A stretch of 64,000 bases of DNA from Rugosimonospora africana (lineage in GTDB: Bacteria > Actinomycetota > Actinomycetes > Mycobacteriales > Micromonosporaceae): positions 62,001 to 126,000 of the forward strand of contig NZ_BONZ01000075.1 of NCBI RefSeq assembly GCF_016862975.1, in the 5' to 3' direction. A program made the position numbers and the translations under genes. Position 1 is the first letter of the stretch. Each line of letters starts with the position of its first letter. This document shows positions 9,466 to 18,217 of this stretch, piece by piece. The notes below the pieces were generated by a model. The model worked only from the letters and a program-made list of their open reading frames with translations, was not told the DNA's origin and made no database searches.

Positions 9466-10178
9466 GGCATCTCCGGAATCCAGCTGTCGGGGCCCAGGAC
9501 TCTGGCCAATACCTGCGTGTCGCGCGGTGACCCGTCGCGGGTCGCGCCGCGCACATCCGGTGGCGGCGCCGGTGCGGGCGTGTGCACCTGGAACAGCGCC
9601 CACCCGTGCGGTGTGAACTCCAGCGTCATTGGGTGCACCACCCAGCCGCCGGCCAACCCCGCATCCGGGCCCGCGATGGCGCCGTCGGTGCGCGGCCCGA
9701 ACAGCCCGACACCGTAGGTTTCGACGTCGACACGGACGCCGTCCGTCAACGTGGTGGGGTCGCTGGATCCGGCGGCCCACACCCGGGCCACAACGGTCTG
9801 CGAGATGTTGGTGTTGCCGACCCGCCCCGTGCTGGGCATCAACGCGTCCACGAGGCCGTTCCCGGCGTCGGGTGCGACCAGTGCGGCTATCAACGCCCGC
9901 GCCCGGTCGGACGGTTCGGAGCCCACGTCGGCCAGCAACGTCTCGAACCAGGCGGCGGCGTCCCCCGCGCCCCGCACCGTCGCCGGAAACCCGGTCGGTA
10001 CCCCATTGCTGTAGGCAATGCCCACCGGCGCGGCCGGCCCGGCCGACCCGCTGTGCGTCTGAGGTGCCGACCAGCGGCCGACCGCGACGCCGCCTCCGAT
10101 CAGCAGCACGGCAACCGCGATCAGGGTCAGGCGTCCCACGGCCGATCCGGGGCCGGGCACCGGCTTGTATCTCGTCAT
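9462..10178 (-). CDS. Single-pass transfer protein, VirB8/TcpC-like position
   Basis: 238-residue bitopic protein: a short cytoplasmic N-terminus, one membrane helix at about residues 15-35 (LTLIAVAVLLIGGGVAVGRW) and an extracytoplasmic domain of about 200 residues with WFETLLADV, VVARVWAAG and VHPMTLEFTPHGWALFQVHTP. This size and topology are shared by VirB8/TcpC assembly factors, which dock on the VirB6-like channel, but I see no diagnostic motif, so the analogy is from topology and position between pilin-like and channel genes. The ATG at 10178 was chosen because the membrane helix follows directly; the longer open frame overlaps the pilin-like gene. Confidence 0.75.
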   Translation of the reverse strand: MTRYKPVPGPGSAVGRLTLIAVAVLLIGGGVAVGRWSAPQTHSGSAGPAAPVGIAYSNGVPTGFPATVRGAGDAAAWFETLLADVGSEPSDRARALIAALVAPDAGNGLVDALMPSTGRVGNTNISQTVVARVWAAGSSDPTTLTDGVRVDVETYGVGLFGPRTDGAIAGPDAGLAGGWVVHPMTLEFTPHGWALFQVHTPAPAPPPDVRGATRDGSPRDTQVLARVLGPDSWIPEMP

Positions 10179-10192
10179 CACCTGAATCCCGG

Positions 10193-10555
10193 CTACTGAG
10201 AGATCAGCCAGGGAATGATGGTGGTCGCGGACCCGACCAGAACGGCGATCAACGCGCCCTTCCACATCATGCTTCTCCCGCGGTCGCTGATGATGTGCGC
10301 GCCGAAGATCGGACCGACGCCGAACGCGATGAGTCCGGCCACAAAGCCGCACAGCGCGGCCACGCCGCCCATGAACATCAGCGCGTTCATGATCGTGTAG
10401 AACAGGTCGGAGCGCGGCACCGCCGTGGGGTCCGGATGGACCTTCCCCCAGTCGAAGCCGCCTCCCGAACCCGGCGGCGGCGACGGCACCGCCAGCCAAC
10501 CCGCGCCGTGGCTGATTGCTGCCGCCGCGATCCACGCCCCCGTGGTTTCCAGCAT
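10193..10555 (-). CDS. VirB2/TrbC-like pilin candidate
   Basis: 120-residue small membrane protein with a hydrophobic N-terminus (AWIAAAAISHGAGWL), a Pro/Gly-rich loop, and two membrane helices (FMGGVAALCGFVAGLIAFGV and ALIAVLVGSATTIIPWLI) joined by a short basic loop. This matches the two-helix plan of VirB2/TrbC pilins, and its place at the head of the membrane part of the operon supports that role. The ATG at 10555 overlaps the stop of the ParA-like gene (TGATG). Pilin identity is inference; a generic small assembly protein is the alternative. Confidence 0.7.
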   Translation of the reverse strand: MLETTGAWIAAAAISHGAGWLAVPSPPPGSGGGFDWGKVHPDPTAVPRSDLFYTIMNALMFMGGVAALCGFVAGLIAFGVGPIFGAHIISDRGRSMMWKGALIAVLVGSATTIIPWLISQ

Positions 10556-11625
10556 CAGCTTGTCCCTTCGTCGCGTCCGGTCGTTTCGGGCTGGGTTGTG
10601 GCGACGAGGTGGGGATCGGCCGGGCACCGGTTCAGGACGGCCACCGCCACCCGCATCAACGCACCGCGGGTCACGCGACGCAACGACCGGACGTCAACCG
10701 GCTCCGGTCGGGCCAACGCCCCGTCATACGGCACCGGCACCAGGTCCCCGACCGCCTGCGCGGCCTGGATCTGCGCGGCACGAACCTGACGCGGCGGGCT
10801 CGGCGACGTCTCCATCACCACGACCACGCAGCGCTCCACCACATCGGCTAACCCAACCGCGCGCATCCGCGCCACCAGCCGCATCGTGTGCTGCAGACTG
10901 TCCACACCCGCCCGGGCGACCAGAACCGGCGCCGCGGCCCAGGCCAACGCCGTCCAGGTGCTTCGCTGATCAGCGGGCGACAGGTCGACCAGGACCACCG
11001 GGTACAACCGGCGCAGCGCAGCGACCAGGACCGCGACCTCCGAGTACAGCGGAGGCCGGCGCGCCGACGTCATCTCCGGCTCCCCGGTCAGCACCTCAAG
11101 GCCAGTCGGTCCCAGCTGCGTCCACCGCTGCACCTGGCCCCGGTCGGTCAGGCCACCCCCATGCCGGGCTGCGTCCCACACGGTGCCCGGGCTGCGGCGC
11201 CGCACACGGTGCGCGAGGCCACCCCACGGGCGGCCGGTCATGTCCACCGCGATCAGCGGCTGCGGACAAGCCAACGCCAACAGGGAACCCAGCGCGGCAA
11301 CCAGCGTGGAACGACCCACTCCCCCATCCGCCGACGACACACAGACCAGCGCACCGCCCGGGCGTAGCGACGCCGCCCTCAACCAGAGACCATCCACGGA
11401 TGACTCGCCCCGCAACTCCGCCGGCACCGCCCTGGGCGGCAGCACATGACTCGGTGTCGGCACCAGAGCCCACGCGGCCGGCGCCACAACAGGCTGCGTG
11501 GCCACCGGCTGCCGGCCGAGCGCCCTTCGGCCCAACAGCACCGCCGGTGCTGGGGGAACCATGTCCCCACCCGAGCGATCCTCCGCGACCGGATCCGATG
11601 TCCAGCCTGGCCCGCGTGCCGACAT
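10555..11625 (-). CDS. ParA/MinD-like ATPase with altered Walker A
   Basis: 356-residue cytosolic SIMIBI-class protein. The first 85 residues are Pro/Ala-rich and disordered. The ATPase core begins at about residue 91 (GALVCVSSADGGVGRSTLVAALGSLLA), where SADGGVGRST replaces the canonical KGGVGKTT: the P-loop lysine is Arg and the signature lysine is Asp. VVLVDLSPADQ matches the region around the MinD-type switch II/Walker B. Such proteins head many actinobacterial transfer operons and may position the machinery or DNA. The ATG at 11625 has a clear ribosome-binding site (GAGGAGG, 7 bases upstream). It overlaps the next gene by one base. Confidence 0.8.
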   Translation of the reverse strand: MSARGPGWTSDPVAEDRSGGDMVPPAPAVLLGRRALGRQPVATQPVVAPAAWALVPTPSHVLPPRAVPAELRGESSVDGLWLRAASLRPGGALVCVSSADGGVGRSTLVAALGSLLALACPQPLIAVDMTGRPWGGLAHRVRRRSPGTVWDAARHGGGLTDRGQVQRWTQLGPTGLEVLTGEPEMTSARRPPLYSEVAVLVAALRRLYPVVLVDLSPADQRSTWTALAWAAAPVLVARAGVDSLQHTMRLVARMRAVGLADVVERCVVVVMETSPSPPRQVRAAQIQAAQAVGDLVPVPYDGALARPEPVDVRSLRRVTRGALMRVAVAVLNRCPADPHLVATTQPETTGRDEGTS

Positions 11626-11636
11626 GGGTCGCCTCC

Positions 11637-11831
11637 TCAGCGCGGTTGCCCTGATGTGGATGTCCGTGGCCCGGCGCTGCCGGGCCGGGGCTTGTACCAC
11701 CCGCCCTGGCCACGCTGGAGTCGGGACCAGGACGGGTGGATCCCCCCGTTCGCCATCACCACGCGGTTCGCGAGCCCGGTGCGGGTGACCACTCCACCCG
11801 CTACGGCGACCCTTCCCCTGTTGGACGCCAA
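11637..11831 (-). CDS. Possible small leader ORF of the transfer operon
   Basis: 64-codon frame from a TTG that ends 11 bases before the ParA-like start. The peptide is basic and Gly-rich (NRVVMANGGIHPSWSRLQ, then GGWYKPRPGSAG). Third-position G+C is high and it is spaced like an operon member, but there is no family resemblance and the TTG has no strong ribosome-binding site. It may be a first small gene or untranslated leader. Confidence 0.3.
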   Translation of the reverse strand: MASNRGRVAVAGGVVTRTGLANRVVMANGGIHPSWSRLQRGQGGWYKPRPGSAGPRTSTSGQPR

Positions 11832-12753
11832 TCGACGCCCGCCTCATCCAAAAGACGCGGTGATGACCCCATCGACGATGCCGTCTGGGCTCGCCATCGG
11901 ACAGTTGACGGGGGTTGACGCTGCAGCGTCCCCGCAACACGGTGCGCTGCCGCTGACTGGCAGGTGAATGGAGCGGATCTATCGGCTGCGGCGGTTCGCG
12001 AGTCAGGGGGAGGGCAACGGGCGCGGCGTGCGATAGCGCGTTGGCCGCCCCGTCGCTAGCCGTAGCCCGGCAACATGATTCCATGATCCCAAGCGAGCCA
12101 GCGTGGGGCGAACACCCGTGCTGGAACAGTACCTGGCAGGTCACGCAGGTCGAGCCGTCTTACCCGTGCGAGGTCGCCAGCGACCATGACCGGCAGAAGA
12201 ACAGGTTCACCGAAGTTTCAGTGCCAGGGACGCTCGGCGGCGATGCGGGGCAGACAATGCCGTTCTTCGCACGTGTCCGGTTCGAGGGTAATCGGCTGCT
12301 GCGGTTTCAGGCGAAGATCGCGGATATGATTGTCTGGCCTGCGCTCGCGGAAGCCAGCACCCCAACACAGCGGTCAGCGCATCGAAGAACACCAGCACGT
12401 AGCCTGGCGGGCCGGCGGCCGGAAGCAACAATCGCTGCCTCAGAGACGGTATGTCACCCACTTGCTCGTCAGCAGATCAGCACGTGGCGATGATGTATCC
12501 CACGCCGTGGATGTCGGTCAGCGTGGAACGTGTCGCGGCTAAATAAACGGTTCAGCGACCAAGCGAAACCCGAATAGCTGCTGATCCTCATGGTTTCCTC
12601 GCAGTCAGATCGGATCGATGTGGTATCCGGAGGAGCATGGCCGATCATCCGGTGGCCACCGGTAACACTCCGACATTCGGCGGACGCCGCGAGAAGGTTG
12701 ACTTACCGCCCCTGCATGTCAATACCCACTAATGGGGTGATGTGCGCGCCAAG
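11832..12753. other. Intergenic region upstream of the transfer operon
   Basis: No well-supported gene in about 0.9 kb. A plus-strand frame from ATG 12083 to 12493 encodes a peptide that begins MIPSEPAWGEHPCWNSTW and looks coherent for about 95 residues, but its third-position composition is no better than background and no ribosome-binding site is evident. The region should contain the promoter of the minus-strand transfer operon and may hold its oriT or regulatory sites; I found no convincing hairpin or repeat. Confidence 0.4.
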
Positions 12754-13290
12754 TTACAGCGAGAGTTCGTCCAGGTTGGCCGGGCCCTGCTGGACCGCGA
12801 CGGGAGCCGTCGGGGAACTGCGGGCGAACCCCGCGATAACGATGGCCCACACGACCAACAGGCCGGTCATCAACAGGACCACTTTCGCGCCGGCGCCGTT
12901 GATCGCGTACATGTAAGAATTGCCGTAAACATTGTACCGGGCGCCGTAATGGAATCCGATCTCAAGTGCGAACGCCGCAGCCGCCGCGACACCGGTCGCG
13001 ACCGCCCAGGCGAATGTCGCCTCCGCCGCCGTGACCAGCGCGAGCAAAGCGGTCAGCAGCAGAACGCCGAGCATCGCGCGGCCCCAGCTCTGGGTGCTGT
13101 CCACGGGAGGCTGGCCATTGCTCGGACGTCCGGCGGCGACCGCCCACAGATTCCAGCTGATCCGAGGATGGTCGGCGACCACGACCCAGGCCGGCCCGGT
13201 GGTGGCGAGCAGGGCCGCGGTCAGCGCAAGCCCCGACACCGCTGTGCGCATCCGGTAGTCCAGGTTCTGGGACATCCGTCTGTCCGTCAT
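12754..13290 (-). CDS. Small integral membrane protein, unknown function
   Basis: 178-residue protein with four likely membrane helices: residues about 13-33 (VSGLALTAALLATTGPAWVV), two closely spaced helices (MLGVLLLTALLALVTAA, then FAWAVATGVAAAAAFALEIG) and a C-terminal helix (VVLLMTGLLVVWAIVIAGF). There are two extracytoplasmic loops, one with NVYGNSYMYAING. The ATG at 13290 has a good ribosome-binding site (AGGGAG, 7-8 bases upstream); upstream sequence in this frame reads out of frame through a gene relic. It stands alone on the minus strand between the transfer operon and decayed DNA. I do not recognise the family. Confidence 0.7.
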   Translation of the reverse strand: MTDRRMSQNLDYRMRTAVSGLALTAALLATTGPAWVVVADHPRISWNLWAVAAGRPSNGQPPVDSTQSWGRAMLGVLLLTALLALVTAAEATFAWAVATGVAAAAAFALEIGFHYGARYNVYGNSYMYAINGAGAKVVLLMTGLLVVWAIVIAGFARSSPTAPVAVQQGPANLDELSL

Positions 13291-13402
13291 CGTTTGACTC
13301 CCTGACGCCGGTCCGAGGAGACCAGTTTCGCACGCCCGCCGCATTCGGTCCGTCCCAGCTCGACCCTGACATGAGACCCGGGGATGGACGGGACAGCCGC
13401 CG

Positions 13403-13555
13403 CTACGGACGCGTCTCATGCTCGCGGTCGGCCGGCCATACCCAGTCCCGTACTTCGGGCCGGTCTTCGCCCGCGAGCTGCACGTACTCGCGGTGTTCGG
13501 CATGCTTGTCGACCATCCGTTGGCGCGGCGTGGCGGCCCTGCTGGACAGGCAGGG
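13403..13555 (-). pseudogene. Relic of phosphoketolase C-terminus
   Basis: About 48 codons read SRAATPRQRMVDKHAEHREY, then GEDRPEVRDWVWP, and stop. This strongly resembles the conserved end of xylulose-5-phosphate/fructose-6-phosphate phosphoketolase (the DKL.EH..YI..HGEDMPEIRDW.WP pattern). Nothing upstream in any minus frame continues the roughly 800-residue enzyme, so this is a deletion remnant of a pentose-phosphate pathway gene. The rest of 13291-13996 shows no other gene. Confidence 0.6.
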
Positions 13556-13996
13556 ACCGCGGCGGTCGGCACCGGGTGGAAGGCGGTACTCTCCACACAC
13601 ACCCGGGCGGGCGCGGCATCCGGGTCACCGCACTGTCCCCGGTACCCGATCACCGTGGAGAAGTAACTCGTCACACTGCCGAACGCCGGCCTGCCCAGGT
13701 TCCGACGGCGACGGCACCACCCTCACCGAGCTCGGCATGCGTCACCGAGCGGACGAGCAGCAGCTCCTCGTACCGGACCCACGAGCCAGGCCGCCGTAAC
13801 GTCCTCCTGGTACGGCGAATTCCACCGAGATTTCAGATAGCCGCTTACCGGTGAGACGGCCGGTAGTTGACGCAGGTTGCGGCCGAACCGAAGATGGGGA
13901 CGACTGCAGGAGAGGCATTCAGATCACCCCGAGGCTGCCCAACCAGGACTACGTCCCGCCAACAGCGCGACCACCGCCCGACGACGGGAGACTCCT

Positions 13997-14656
13997 TTGA
14001 GCCTCAGCACTCACGACCCGCTCGGCTCGAGCACCGATCTCGACCTGCCCGACGCGGTGGTCGACGTACTCGTTGACCTCGGTCTAGCCTGCAATGCCGC
14101 AGTCGTCGCCATCACCCATGCTCAGACAGCTGAACTCAGCGCCCGCGAAGCCGCCGTTGCCGTCAGCGCGACCCGCCGGTCTTTACGCTGGTGTCAGCGC
14201 ACCCACGGGAACATCGCGCTGTCGGCCCTGACCTATGCCGACATGTTGACCGCGGAGTACGCCGTCGTCGCGGCCAACTACGCCGTTGACGCGGCAAATG
14301 TCGCCGCCGACCTGCTCGCCGGACGGCAACCTCAGGTACCTGAGGCCGGGCGCCTGCTCCCCTCGCACGTGCTGGCCAACCTCGACACATCGGTGCCGCT
14401 GATCCAGATACCCCCGTCGCGCTTCGACCAGGAAATCGCCGCCGGGCACAACGAACAACTGGTCGCCTTCCACAGCGAGCTGGTCAGCGTCATCAGGCAA
14501 CGACTGCCCGCGTCAGCGACGACCGACTACGACGACATCGCCCTGGCGGCGCATCGGCAAGCCGGCTCCACCGAACTCGTCCTGGAGTTTCCCGCCGCGC
14601 TGCACGGATACGCTTCGGCGCTGACATCAATGCTCCAGCTCGTTGCCACCGCCTAA
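13997..14656 (+). CDS. Hypothetical helical protein
   Basis: 219-residue soluble protein, largely helical and Ala-rich: LPDAVVDVLVDLGLACNAAVVAITHAQ and several similar helices, with a linker near residue 115 (LAGRQPQVPEAGRLLP). No signal peptide, membrane segment or known motif. The start is taken as TTG 13997, preceded by GGGAG at a normal distance; an open frame runs further upstream but its codons do not look coding. It converges on the XRE gene at 14722. I do not recognise the family; similar stand-alone helical proteins occur in actinobacterial mobile elements. Confidence 0.6.
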   Translation: MSLSTHDPLGSSTDLDLPDAVVDVLVDLGLACNAAVVAITHAQTAELSAREAAVAVSATRRSLRWCQRTHGNIALSALTYADMLTAEYAVVAANYAVDAANVAADLLAGRQPQVPEAGRLLPSHVLANLDTSVPLIQIPPSRFDQEIAAGHNEQLVAFHSELVSVIRQRLPASATTDYDDIALAAHRQAGSTELVLEFPAALHGYASALTSMLQLVATA

Positions 14657-14721
14657 CCACGAGCGATGGCGTCCCTGTCGAGCCTCGTGCCGGTCGCGCC
14701 AAGCGCAAGATCGCCGCTGCG

Positions 14722-15039
14722 CTATAGGAGATCTGGGACGTCCGGGTCTTCGGCAAGCCCCAGGTCCGACAACGCGATCCCCAGCGCCTCGCACAACAGC
14801 CGCCGGTTGAAGTTGTCCGGCACCCGATGCCCGCACTCCCACCGCGACACCATTGCCTTCAACGATTCCGGCGTCGGCAGGCTCAGCCTCCTTCTCCGAG
14901 CGATCTGCTGCATCTCCCAGATCAGTCGTTGTTGAGACCAACGCCGCCGCAGCCGAGTACGCCGAAGAATCGCTCCGGGAGAAACCGATCCTTCTGCCTC
15001 GCCTGCCCCGGGGCTAGCCAACGGGCTGGACGAGCTCAT
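14722..15039 (-). CDS. XRE-family helix-turn-helix regulator
   Basis: 105-residue DNA-binding protein. After 20 Ser/Gly-rich residues comes an HTH_3/XRE-type domain: ILRRTRLRRRWSQQRLIWEM (about 24-43), then LPTPESLKAMVSRWECGHRVP with the RWE-G-x-x-x-P signature, and LCEALGIALSDLGL. There is no C-terminal sensor domain, so it probably acts as a small repressor or element regulator. The ATG at 15039 follows GAGGAGG at good spacing. It converges with the hypothetical gene ending at 14656, and the DnaA-box-like cluster lies about 0.4 kb upstream. A role in controlling the conjugative element is inference. Confidence 0.8.
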   Translation of the reverse strand: MSSSSPLASPGAGEAEGSVSPGAILRRTRLRRRWSQQRLIWEMQQIARRRRLSLPTPESLKAMVSRWECGHRVPDNFNRRLLCEALGIALSDLGLAEDPDVPDLL

Positions 15040-15399
15040 ACCCCCGTCGCCTCCTCGCGCGTCGACCCGACCGCCATGACAAACCCTGCAGCGTGACCAT
15101 CACCAATCTCGTCAGCCATCTGCTCGCGGAGGACCAGCCGAGCACCGACTGGGCGTATGACCACCGCGTTGCGCAGGGAAGGTGGGTACCCACAATGTGG
15201 GTGAGGCGCTATGGGGCCCGCTCCACTCAAAGCCGTTGCGGTTCAGCGTTCCACCCGCTTCCGCTGCAGGCGGTGCCGTTGCGAAGCGTCACCGACGAGC
15301 TGAGCGTGCCACCCCATCAGCGCGCGCACACGCGACAGGTGACCGGACGGGCCATCGTCATGCGGCCCATCCTGACCCAGCATCAGAAACCATGGTCGG

Positions 15400-15475
15400 T
15401 TATCCACAGGCAGTATTCCCATCCACAGTGTCAGAACCATCCAAATCGCTCACTGCCTCCCGCGGGCAATCCACA
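15400..15475. other. Cluster of three DnaA-box-like sites
   Basis: A consensus DnaA box TTATCCACA at 15400-15408 is followed by CCATCCACA at 15419-15427 and CAATCCACA at 15467-15475, all in one orientation. The surrounding 15040-15768 has no convincing gene. Three such sites within 76 bases suggest a replication-related region, for example an origin of an element that replicates autonomously. No iterons, AT-rich unwinding element or replication initiator gene is visible, so this is tentative. Confidence 0.35.
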
Positions 15476-15768
15476 GGCGCAGCCACATTCCGGAGCGATC
15501 GACACCAATCCCGTGGTGCAGATCGATGATGAGGTGCCCGCGACAGCTTCGGAAGTTGACGTGAGTTAACCCCCGAACACCGTTCCACCTATGGCGATGG
15601 GCCATCCGCCACGTTCAGCACCTGTCGGCTCGCGCAATGCCCCACTCGCGCACCTCGACATCGCTTGGATCGGGCACCGGGCGCTCCCGTATCACGAACG
15701 GTTCACCGTCGTCACGCTGAAGGCCATCCCGCGAATGCGCCCAGGCGACCCGCCAGGCGGTTTGCGCG

Positions 15769-16113
15769 CTACAACGACCAATCCTTGTACGCAAGGCCAC
15801 ACTGCTCGCACTCGCCGTCGGGATCCAGGTCAGACGGCCACGCGTGGTCGCGGCACTGGGTGTTGTCCGCCGTGGCGGTGAGGTCGACCAGCACGGCCAA
15901 CACCTCAAGGTCGGACTCAGCGATGACCGCCGCGTCCGCCGGTGTTGGACGTTGCCGGCTCATGCCTACGTCTTCGGACGGAACCACTCTCGACTGCTGC
16001 TGACCCACGATATTGGCTTGGGAGGTGAACCTAGCGGCGTTGCGTGCCTGCGGTGCACGGCGCTCTTGTTCCTGTGTTGACGATTCGGACACGAGCGTTG
16101 GAGCCTGAGACAT
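15769..16113 (-). CDS. Small protein with zinc-ribbon-like C-terminus
   Basis: 114 residues. The N-terminal half is Gln/Ser/Arg-rich and probably disordered. The C-terminal 60 residues form a compact domain: TPADAAVIAESDLEVLAVLV, then CRDHAWPSDLDPDGECEQCG, where Cys/His and CxxC could bind one zinc ion. The ATG at 16113 has GAAGG 8 bases upstream; a shorter version from ATG 15963 is possible. Such CxxH...CxxC miniature proteins are frequent in actinobacterial phages and ICEs, but their targets are unknown. It follows the 458-residue gene with the same orientation. Confidence 0.55.
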   Translation of the reverse strand: MSQAPTLVSESSTQEQERRAPQARNAARFTSQANIVGQQQSRVVPSEDVGMSRQRPTPADAAVIAESDLEVLAVLVDLTATADNTQCRDHAWPSDLDPDGECEQCGLAYKDWSL

Positions 16114-16213
16114 GCAGTCGCCCTTCGTCGGCGTCGCGGCGTTCATGCGCTGCTCATAGACGTTCCGAAGCTGGTAGGACGATCCGGTCGCCGCTGTCGC
16201 GGCAAGGAATTGG

Positions 16214-17590
16214 TCAGGTCGACTTGTCTGGCAGGAGAATCCGATCGAAGAACTCCACGTAACCCCCTTCCTCGAGCTTGCCGTCCAAGGCCAGTGCGGT
16301 GTGAAGCGAGTGGACGGTGACGTCGCGAGGGATGCCAAGGTCTCGCTCGGCCTCGCCCACGATCTCGCCGATCGCGAACACGGCGCTGCTGGGCTCGTGC
16401 CGAATCAGCCAGTCGAGCATCCGGGCGACCGGCGGGGCTACACCGTAAAAATTGATGCTCTCCGGTGAATCCCCCAACGTCTTTCCGAGCTTCTGTCCCT
16501 CGGAGAGCCCGTTCAACACGGCGTGCCGGAGCGTCACCGCCAGGTCGTGTGTCGGAATCATCCGGTCGAGACTGGCCGCCGCTGACCAGCCAAGACTGTC
16601 GGCGACATCCCGCACGGCCGCTTGAGTCCGCCACCGCAGAGCCCACCGCCGACGTCGATCAGGCCGGTCCCACAGGTCCATGAAGAACACCCGCGACAAC
16701 CACTGCCACAGGTCAGCGACCCCGACCGGCACGGACGAGCCGTTGTGCACTGTGGACATGGTCTCGGCGGTGCCCTCGCCGGAGCGTCGACGCTGCTCAG
16801 CCCACTCCTCCGCCACCGGACGGGCCCAGACGCTCCGCCCTGCCACGACCGCCTGCGGCGGTGGGATCTCGCCTTCCCCGCGGGACAGATACGCCCGCAG
16901 GGTGGAGGCCACGATGTCAGCGATCTCGGCCATCTCGCCGATCCCGACCATCGCGTCGGCCGACAGCTCAGGAGCCGTCACCCTCACCACACAGCCCGAC
17001 AACGAGTCCGGGGCTTCTCGGTGGGCGGCCCACGCGGCGAGGTCGTCAAGCCACCGGCCGCCGAGAGGAGCATCGACGTCGACCTCCTCAATCCGCAGCA
17101 CTCGACCGCGGCCAGCGTCCGCGTCACCGGCGGCGAGCAGGTCGGCCGCGGTGATCGTGGTCGCCGCCGGCACCGGCCGGCGGACATAGTCCTCGCTAGC
17201 CCGATCCCAGACCTGCGACGGCCGGTACCAGGTGCTGCCGTCCCACCAGTAGCCGCCGGAACGAAACAGCAGAGCCGGACCCCACCAGCTCATATGCATG
17301 CCCGACGAGTCCTCGTCGCGCAGGAGAATCACCGACCGGCCGTGGTCCGGGTGCCACCGCACACACCAGGCCAAATCCTTACGGACCGGGTCTGTGGTGA
17401 ACGCCGCCCACCCGCCTTCCTTGCACGGATCCTCGCGGCCCCACATCTGGTCGCCCTTCTTCCGGCCCACTGCCTCGATCGCCCGGGACTCCCCTACGGG
17501 GATGTGCGAGTCGTCCACAAAGGGCACGTCCGGGATCGGATGATCCGTTCGAAGCCCGTTCGCCACCGGCCGATATTCGCGCGACGTCAA
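16214..17590 (-). CDS. Hypothetical protein of mobile-element type
   Basis: 458-residue soluble protein without recognisable catalytic motif. The N-terminal part is rich in Trp and aromatic residues (WAAFTTDPVRKDLAWCVRWH, SWWGPALLFRSGGYWWDG), followed by an acidic helical middle with DAMVGIGEMAEIADIVASTL, and a C-terminal helical region. Start is TTG 17590, with GGGAGGG about 7 bases upstream. A perfect palindrome (17612-17631) lies just upstream and could be its operator. The protein probably is a cargo or regulatory gene of the conjugative element; function unknown. Confidence 0.7.
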   Translation of the reverse strand: MTSREYRPVANGLRTDHPIPDVPFVDDSHIPVGESRAIEAVGRKKGDQMWGREDPCKEGGWAAFTTDPVRKDLAWCVRWHPDHGRSVILLRDEDSSGMHMSWWGPALLFRSGGYWWDGSTWYRPSQVWDRASEDYVRRPVPAATTITAADLLAAGDADAGRGRVLRIEEVDVDAPLGGRWLDDLAAWAAHREAPDSLSGCVVRVTAPELSADAMVGIGEMAEIADIVASTLRAYLSRGEGEIPPPQAVVAGRSVWARPVAEEWAEQRRRSGEGTAETMSTVHNGSSVPVGVADLWQWLSRVFFMDLWDRPDRRRRWALRWRTQAAVRDVADSLGWSAAASLDRMIPTHDLAVTLRHAVLNGLSEGQKLGKTLGDSPESINFYGVAPPVARMLDWLIRHEPSSAVFAIGEIVGEAERDLGIPRDVTVHSLHTALALDGKLEEGGYVEFFDRILLPDKST

Positions 17591-17611
17591 CGCTCACCCT
17601 CCCCAGCGGTG

Positions 17612-17631
17612 TGCTGTAGCTATCTACAGCA
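17612..17631. promoter_or_regulatory. Palindromic operator candidate upstream of the 458-residue gene
   Basis: TGCTGTAG-CTAT-CTACAGCA is a perfect 8-bp inverted repeat with a 4-base spacer, 22 bases upstream of the TTG start at 17590. Symmetric 16-20 bp sites of this kind bind dimeric repressors (GntR or TetR type). The regulator itself is not identified. Confidence 0.5.
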
Positions 17632-18073
17632 TAGACGTGTATGAGTGGCAGCGGGTTGCCTCAGCGACAAGATTCTTTGAAGAACCGCGACGCAGCGACG
17701 TAAGCCGGCCTCCGCGAGCCCGCCCACGACAGCCGACGACACGAACGCCGTTACCGCCGCAAAGCCTCCCCAACCGCACCCCTCGTTACCAACCGTCGCC
17801 ATCTTGAACTCGTCAAGGTGCGGCCAGGGTTTCGGGGATAGACGAGGAGTTACCTTGGCGTCGAAGACGACCGATGCGTCGTGCGGTGAGGTCACCGTGG
17901 CCGAAACGATGACAACTTCCCCAACACGGAAGAGCTCTCGTTCCCGCTCCCGATCTGCACCCACCATAACGGCCAGATGCCCGTACGGTCCTTTCAACGA
18001 TCGCTCGCATTCGCGCCATGAACAGCACTGATGCCGCCCCGCCACGCGCCGCCGAATGCCTTGAGCTCTTCCG

Positions 18074-18217
18074 TGTCAGCGAACGTCCGCCAAGCCCGTG
18101 ACCAGCAACGATACGAGGCACCCCAGGCCAGGCCGGACCGTTCACAGCCGATGTCACCCGTTCGCAGCCGTTCAGCGCCGTTGCGAGCGACCCCGTGCTC
18201 CCAATCTGCTCCCCCGC
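18074..18217 (+). repeat. Dispersed repeat R1, copy A (right part only)
   Basis: Matches the right half of the repeat copies at 41.7 and 48.8 kb, from TGTCAGCGAACGTCCGCC through to the right-end motif pair TGCTCCCA (18196-18203) and TGCTCCCC (18207-18214), 11 bases apart. The left half is absent and replaced by unrelated sequence. Same orientation as the other copies. No gene is convincingly supported in 17632-18547 around it. Confidence 0.8.

Noticed and set aside
12083-12493. Plus-strand ORF beginning MIPSEPAW
   Set aside because: Peptide looks partly sensible but codon composition is background-like and no ribosome-binding site is present; kept only as a note in the intergenic entry.
15615-15768. 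Minus-strand frame reading DDGEPFVIRERPVPDPSD to a stop
   Set aside because: Coherent but very short, without a start codon, and overlapping the stop of the zinc-ribbon gene; not enough evidence for a gene.
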